Shown: positions 59,855 through 64,000 of the stretch, piece after piece | Numbering within the stretch: position 1 is the stretch's first letter | Layout of the letters: each line of letters starts with the position of its first letter | From: Prevotella sp. E13-27 | Lineage (GTDB): Bacteria > Bacteroidota > Bacteroidia > Bacteroidales > Bacteroidaceae | Length of the DNA: 64,000 nt | Assembly: GCF_023217965.1 (NCBI RefSeq) | Contig: NZ_JALPSC010000001.1 | Location: 1-64,000, forward strand | Direction: 5' to 3' | Position numbers and translations under genes: made by a program | Notes under the pieces: model-generated | Databases searched by the model: none | What the model was told of the DNA's origin: nothing | What the model saw: the letters and a program-made list of their open reading frames with translations, nothing else

Positions 59855-61919
59855 ACAGTCCATAGGTTGTTCGCAGCACAACAAACTCCGTGCGTCGGTT
59901 TAGTTGGTTGCAAACCTCCTGCTTCTCTTCGTCTTTCAGCGATGTGATGTACTCTTCTGTCAGCACATCACCCTCCTTCAGCCAGTCATAAGTCTCGGTG
60001 AGCTTTCGCTTGATGGTCTTCGGCTTCTCCTTGCCGTAGCCCATAGGTGAGAGACGGTCGGCAGCTATGCCGTGTTCCGTCAGATAGTTGACCACACTCT
60101 CTGCACGACGTTGTGACAGTCGTTTGTTATATTCAGCCGAGCCACGATAGTCGGTATGTGCAGACAGTTCTATTGTCACATTGGGGTTTTCGTTGAGCAG
60201 CGTAACGAGCTTGTCAAGAGCTTCTGTTGACTCAGGGCGCAGGGTCGCCTTGTCGAAATCATAGAAGATATTGTCTATGAGTACAGGAGCAGTGATGCTT
60301 GCCAATGGGAACTGCAGCACATACTCAGCCGACTCCTTCACGGTATCTACCTTTAGCTGTTCCTTGTGGTTCAGATAGCCCTTACAGGTGCCGAGGAATA
60401 CATAGTCCACGCCAGGCTTTATCTCTTCCGTAAAGGATCCGTCACCCTTGACGCTGAGCTTTAAGTTGGTACCGTCATTGCCAACCATATATACCAGAGC
60501 CTGTGGCAGTTCGTAGCCATCCTGTTCATACACCCATCCCTTAACTGTTTGTATCACCTCATGCTTCTCGAACGAATAGATGTGGTCCCATCCACGGGCA
60601 TCGCCACGGTTCGACGAGAAGAACCCACGATTGTGCAGTCCCTCGAAGGTCATGCCGAAGTCATCGCCAGAAGAGTTAATAGGATAGCCGGGATGTTCTA
60701 ATGAGTAATTAGTAGTTAGTAATGAGTAATTTTGATTAGTTTTTTCGTTTAATTCACCAGCTTGTGTCTGATTATAATTACTCATTACTAATTGCTCATT
60801 ACTAATTGGCGTAGCTATATATATGTCCAGTCCACCAAGTCCTGGATGTCCGTTACTTGAGAAATAGAGGTCACCGTTAGGACGAAATGTTGGAAACATC
60901 TCGTCGCCAGGGGTATTGATAGGCTCGCCAAGGTTCTCTATTGAGCCTATGCCCGCTGTTGTGAGCTGTGCACGCCATATGTCCAGTCCGCCCATGCCAC
61001 CAGGCATATTACTGACAAAGTAAAGCCACATACCGTCGGGTGATATTGCCGGGTGTGCATAGAGCGACAGCGTGTCGCGCGACAGTTCCAGCACCGAGGC
61101 CTTTCCCCACGACGCGTCGCTGCGGTTTGATGTTGCTATCTGTGCAAAGCGCGGATAGTTGGGATCGGTCTTACAGACAGTGAGATACATCGTTCGAGAG
61201 TCAGAGGTGAACGAGCATGCGCCCTCGTCCTGATCGGTGTTTAGCTCACTCTCTATTGTCTCTGGCTTCTGCCATTTTCCTTTATCATCTTTGTATGCCA
61301 CGAAGATATCGGCAGGCTTCGTTCCTGTTATGCCGCTCAGCTCATCGCCTACAGCCTGATTACGTGTTGACGAGAAATAAAGCTGATCGTAATCGTCGCC
61401 GGCAAGTGCGGGCGAATATTCTGCACGTCGTGAGTTGAAGAGGTCTTCGCGCTTAACAGTATATCCTGACAGGTCGGCTTCTGCCTTCCATCGCGGTGCC
61501 ATTCGTGCTGACTCAAGTCCGCTCTTCACCAAGCTGTTGTCGGGCATAGAGTCTAGAAGCATGGTAAAAGTTTTCTCTGCCTCCTTATAAGAACCATTCT
61601 TCAGCTGTAGCTGTCCAAGATAGAACAATGCCGTTGAGTCTGCCTGCTTGTAGCGCACGGCATTGTTATACGCAGCCATGGCTTTCTGTGTAAAGTTAAT
61701 TCGTCGGTAGCAGTCGGCCATCTTCAAGGCTCTCTGTCCGCGCAGCGGCTTGTCCTTTGCACGAGTCTGCGAATAAGCCTTCTTATACTGTGAAGCAGCA
61801 TCATGATATTCACCAAGGGCATAGAACTTATCGCCCTTTTTCATGGCTGTATCAGCACCACATCCCACAAGAAACATGGCTACAAGACACGCGTATATTA
61901 TAGTAAGAACTTTCCGCAT
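59820..61919 (-). CDS. OmpA-family lipoprotein, PorE-like
   Basis: 699 residues. Signal peptide with lipobox (MFLVGCGADTA), TPR region (about 20-135), PD40 beta-propeller (about 160-440, YSPALAGDDYDQLYFSS, PAISPDGMWLYFVS), a carboxypeptidase-regulatory domain (about 455-545, VYEQDGYELPQALVYMV), and an OmpA C-terminal peptidoglycan-binding domain (IFYDFDKATLRPESTEAL, about 555-690). This is the architecture of PorE of the type IX secretion system. A repeat-derived insert of about 39 codons (QLVMSNYNQTQAGELNEKT) sits inside the propeller. Confidence 0.85.
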   Translation of the reverse strand: MRKVLTIIYACLVAMFLVGCGADTAMKKGDKFYALGEYHDAASQYKKAYSQTRAKDKPLRGQRALKMADCYRRINFTQKAMAAYNNAVRYKQADSTALFYLGQLQLKNGSYKEAEKTFTMLLDSMPDNSLVKSGLESARMAPRWKAEADLSGYTVKREDLFNSRRAEYSPALAGDDYDQLYFSSTRNQAVGDELSGITGTKPADIFVAYKDDKGKWQKPETIESELNTDQDEGACSFTSDSRTMYLTVCKTDPNYPRFAQIATSNRSDASWGKASVLELSRDTLSLYAHPAISPDGMWLYFVSNMPGGMGGLDIWRAQLTTAGIGSIENLGEPINTPGDEMFPTFRPNGDLYFSSNGHPGLGGLDIYIATPISNEQLVMSNYNQTQAGELNEKTNQNYSLLTTNYSLEHPGYPINSSGDDFGMTFEGLHNRGFFSSNRGDARGWDHIYSFEKHEVIQTVKGWVYEQDGYELPQALVYMVGNDGTNLKLSVKGDGSFTEEIKPGVDYVFLGTCKGYLNHKEQLKVDTVKESAEYVLQFPLASITAPVLIDNIFYDFDKATLRPESTEALDKLVTLLNENPNVTIELSAHTDYRGSAEYNKRLSQRRAESVVNYLTEHGIAADRLSPMGYGKEKPKTIKRKLTETYDWLKEGDVLTEEYITSLKDEEKQEVCNQLNRRTEFVVLRTTYGLFNDAQESKSKQ
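60701..60804. repeat. Inverted heptamer arrays inside the porE-like gene
   Basis: Left arm 60701-60728: ATGAGTA, ATTAGTA, GTTAGTA, ATGAGTA. Right arm 60777-60804: ATTACTC, ATTACTA, ATTGCTC, ATTACTA. The arms are inverted copies 48 bases apart and keep the reading frame open. Confidence 0.9.
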
Positions 61920-61948
61920 ACCTAATAATAACGCACATCCTGCCTGTT

Positions 61949-64000
61949 TTATTGCATCTTCTTACAATTGACGGAAACAATATGAGTTCCTGAGCCCATT
62001 GACTTCACTTCCCCATCGGGCATATAGACGGTGGCAGTGGAACCTTCAGGGATAGTGACTTCCCATATCCACGTGTCGCCCTCGTAGTGCCAGCTGCTCT
62101 TGATGAGTCCTTCGGAAGACTTATATGATGCATCGAGATGCCCCAGACGACGGTCGGGTACAGGACGCATGATGATATGTTTGAAACCTGGCTGAGCAGG
62201 GTCGGCAACAATGCCAGCACAAGTTTCCCAAAGCCACTGGCATACGCAACCGTAGGCATAGTGATTGAAGCTATTCATGCCTTTAGGTCCCATACCTTTC
62301 TCCTTCATATAGCTATTCCAGCGTTCCCAAATAGTAGTGGCACCATTATCTACAGAATATAGCCAGCTGGGGTTCTTGCGCTGGAAGAGGAGTGTGTATG
62401 CGACATCTGCCATGCCATTTTCAGTAAGTGTGGGCATGAGGATGGAAGTGCCGAGGAATCCTGTCTGCAGGCAGTCGCCATGCTCACGGAAATTCTCGCG
62501 CAGACGCTGAATCATCTGTTCTTTAGCAGAACCAGAGAACAGCTTATTGCGCAGGGCGAAGAGAGCCGGTGTCTGCATGGTGTTCAGGATGGCACATTTG
62601 AAGGTACCGTCTTCATTGAAGAACTGTTCACGCAGGTAGTGTTTTGCCTCTTCAGTCATCTTTTCATAATAGTTGGCATCTTTGCCTGTTGCCCGCGCCA
62701 TATCTGCCATCATGACAGCATCGATGGCCCAGTAGGAGGCACCTAAGTAGTTCCAGTACACGAGAACATCGGGCAGCGGCACTCCGTTCTCACGTACCCG
62801 TCCGCCACAGCTCTCCATAGGCTCGTAGCTCAGCCAGTCTGCCCATTGGTAGTTGCCGTTCTCGCTGACAAGGACAGCGTGGTCGTATTTCGTCTCGCTA
62901 ACGTGTTTCATATATCGAGTCATCGCCTCCCAGCATTCTTCAACGACGGAGACATCACCAAACTGCTTCCATACTGTCCAAGGCACTATGATGCCGGCAT
63001 CTGCCCATCCTACGCGCATATACTCATGCGAGCTGGTACCATATTGTCCTGGAGGAGCCACACCAGGGAAACCACCCACTTCACTCTGCGAGTCTCGCAG
63101 GTCGCGCAACCACTTGCGGAAGAAGCTGTCGGTATTGGCAAAGAATGTACCCGTCTCGCAGAACACCTGAGTGTCAGCAGTCCATCCCAGACGTTCGTTG
63201 CGCTGCGGACAGTCGGTAGGTACACTCAGGTAGTTGGAGCGCATGCCCCAGAGGGTATTGGAGATGAGCTGATTGATGTCTTCGTTGCCCGTAGTCAGCA
63301 TTCCTGTTTCCATGCTGGATGTGATGGAACTGACGGGTATGGACTGTATCTGTTCAATCACGACTTCGTCGGTGGCGGTGATATCTAGGAAGCGATAACC
63401 GAAGAAGGTGCAACGCGGTATGTACTCCTCGCATTTGTCAATTATCATTTCTCCCTTATCATTTAGGGCGAAGCCCGCAAAGGTATAGTCGAGACGAATG
63501 CTCTTTTCGTGAAGGCGGAGGTTGCGACGGTGGACGCTCCCTTCTGGCCCATCCATTCCACGGCTCTTAGCGCCGTTGCCATCGTTCAGCAGTTCTGAAG
63601 GCAGACATGTGAGACGTGTACCAGCTTCAGCCTTGAAACGGAAAGACGGTACGGCAGCACAGTTCTGTCCGAAGTCTATGACGAGATGTTCTCCCGGGCG
63701 GACAATCATTTCTTGACCGTTGGCATACTCGCGATCTATAACAATTTTTCCGTGGGCTTCTTCGTTTTCGGCCTCCACCTTAGAATAGACGTATGCACGC
63801 TTGGGACTTAGAGCCAGTTCCTGAAGGTGGTATATCTCAGCTCCACATGTAGGTACTATCTCACCAGTGAACTCCTTACTAACCTCGGGAGTAGAAAGCA
63901 GGGAAGACTCGAAAACTGGAGAAGGGATGCGAGCATCGTACTCCTCACCGTCGAAAATGGCTGCGTGCTTTACAGGACCGGCAATGCCTGCTTTCCAGTT
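61949..64000 (-). CDS. GH78 alpha-L-rhamnosidase (5' end beyond the window)
   Basis: At least 684 residues; the frame is open to the last base of the window with no usable start, so the N-terminus is missing. The visible part has the N-terminal beta domains (VIDFGQNCAAVPSFRFKAEAG), the catalytic (alpha/alpha)6 domain (PTDCPQRNERLGWTADTQVF, the conserved GH78 motif; QYGTSSHEYMRVGWADAG) and the C-terminal beta sheet (HLDASYKSSEGLIKSSWHYE). It releases rhamnose from pectin (rhamnogalacturonan) or plant glycosides. It fits with the other plant-glycan enzymes of the window. Confidence 0.93.
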   Translation of the reverse strand, partial: NWKAGIAGPVKHAAIFDGEEYDARIPSPVFESSLLSTPEVSKEFTGEIVPTCGAEIYHLQELALSPKRAYVYSKVEAENEEAHGKIVIDREYANGQEMIVRPGEHLVIDFGQNCAAVPSFRFKAEAGTRLTCLPSELLNDGNGAKSRGMDGPEGSVHRRNLRLHEKSIRLDYTFAGFALNDKGEMIIDKCEEYIPRCTFFGYRFLDITATDEVVIEQIQSIPVSSITSSMETGMLTTGNEDINQLISNTLWGMRSNYLSVPTDCPQRNERLGWTADTQVFCETGTFFANTDSFFRKWLRDLRDSQSEVGGFPGVAPPGQYGTSSHEYMRVGWADAGIIVPWTVWKQFGDVSVVEECWEAMTRYMKHVSETKYDHAVLVSENGNYQWADWLSYEPMESCGGRVRENGVPLPDVLVYWNYLGASYWAIDAVMMADMARATGKDANYYEKMTEEAKHYLREQFFNEDGTFKCAILNTMQTPALFALRNKLFSGSAKEQMIQRLRENFREHGDCLQTGFLGTSILMPTLTENGMADVAYTLLFQRKNPSWLYSVDNGATTIWERWNSYMKEKGMGPKGMNSFNHYAYGCVCQWLWETCAGIVADPAQPGFKHIIMRPVPDRRLGHLDASYKSSEGLIKSSWHYEGDTWIWEVTIPEGSTATVYMPDGEVKSMGSGTHIVSVNCKKMQ

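Overview
The window is chromosomal DNA from a member of the Bacteroidota, most likely Prevotella or a close relative. The evidence is: promoters of the Bacteroidota type (TAnnTTTG at -7, TTG/TTTG about 19-21 bases upstream) and no Shine-Dalgarno sites; BspA-like LRR_5 surface proteins; a TonB-dependent receptor with an N-terminal carboxypeptidase-regulatory-like domain; GldE and a PorE-like protein, which point to a type IX secretion system; DUF4494 and DUF6850 proteins; and type I restriction genes next to a tyrosine recombinase. The assignment is by family recognition, not by a database search.

Layout. 1-9000 is an accessory island: a silent hsdS specificity cassette at the left edge, a tyrosine recombinase, a complete type I restriction-modification operon (hsdR-hsdM-hsdS, minus strand) and a 560-residue protein of unknown function, closed by what looks like the 3' end of a tRNA-Ser gene with its terminator. 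9000-11940 holds three further uncharacterised genes and ends at tRNA-Asn. 12200-26500 is mostly core metabolism and cell maintenance: S41 protease, GH31 glycosidase, glucuronate isomerase, MFS transporter, panB with a HAD phosphatase, recF with a DUF721 gene, a TPR protein with ribH, and a GH51 arabinofuranosidase. 26600-32550 is accessory again: a gene remnant, two operons of unknown proteins, and BspA-like LRR proteins. 32550-40700 has a small regulator-like protein, a Ser/Thr kinase joined through one membrane helix to an LRR_5 domain, a DUF234 ATPase, arrays of a 22-bp repeat, topB, and an operon that begins with a membrane pseudokinase. 40700-45500 continues with yggS, nspC, four tRNAs, ssb and gldE. 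45500-53850 is one probable operon for surface uptake: two- or three-domain HMA protein, TonB receptor, DUF4876 lipoprotein, DUF6850 barrel, FMN-binding protein, clostripain-type protease. The rest holds a DASS symporter, folA, a broken RAYT transposase, thyA, rsmF, a PspC-domain protein, the PorE-like protein and a GH78 rhamnosidase cut by the right edge.

The most unusual signal is at the level of repeats. Arrays of 7-bp units (three unrelated sequences: GAGGTGA, GACTACA, ATTAGTA) occur either exactly at the stop codons of genes (S41 protease, panB, DUF721, recF) or inside reading frames (nspC, rsmF, the porE-like gene). An inverted-arm element of about 89 bp lies in frame inside topB, a 23-bp unit is tandemly repeated across two convergent stop codons, and a 22-bp unit makes two arrays upstream of topB. 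The second notable theme is signalling: a receptor-like kinase with an LRR ectodomain lies close to secreted LRR proteins and to a membrane pseudokinase.
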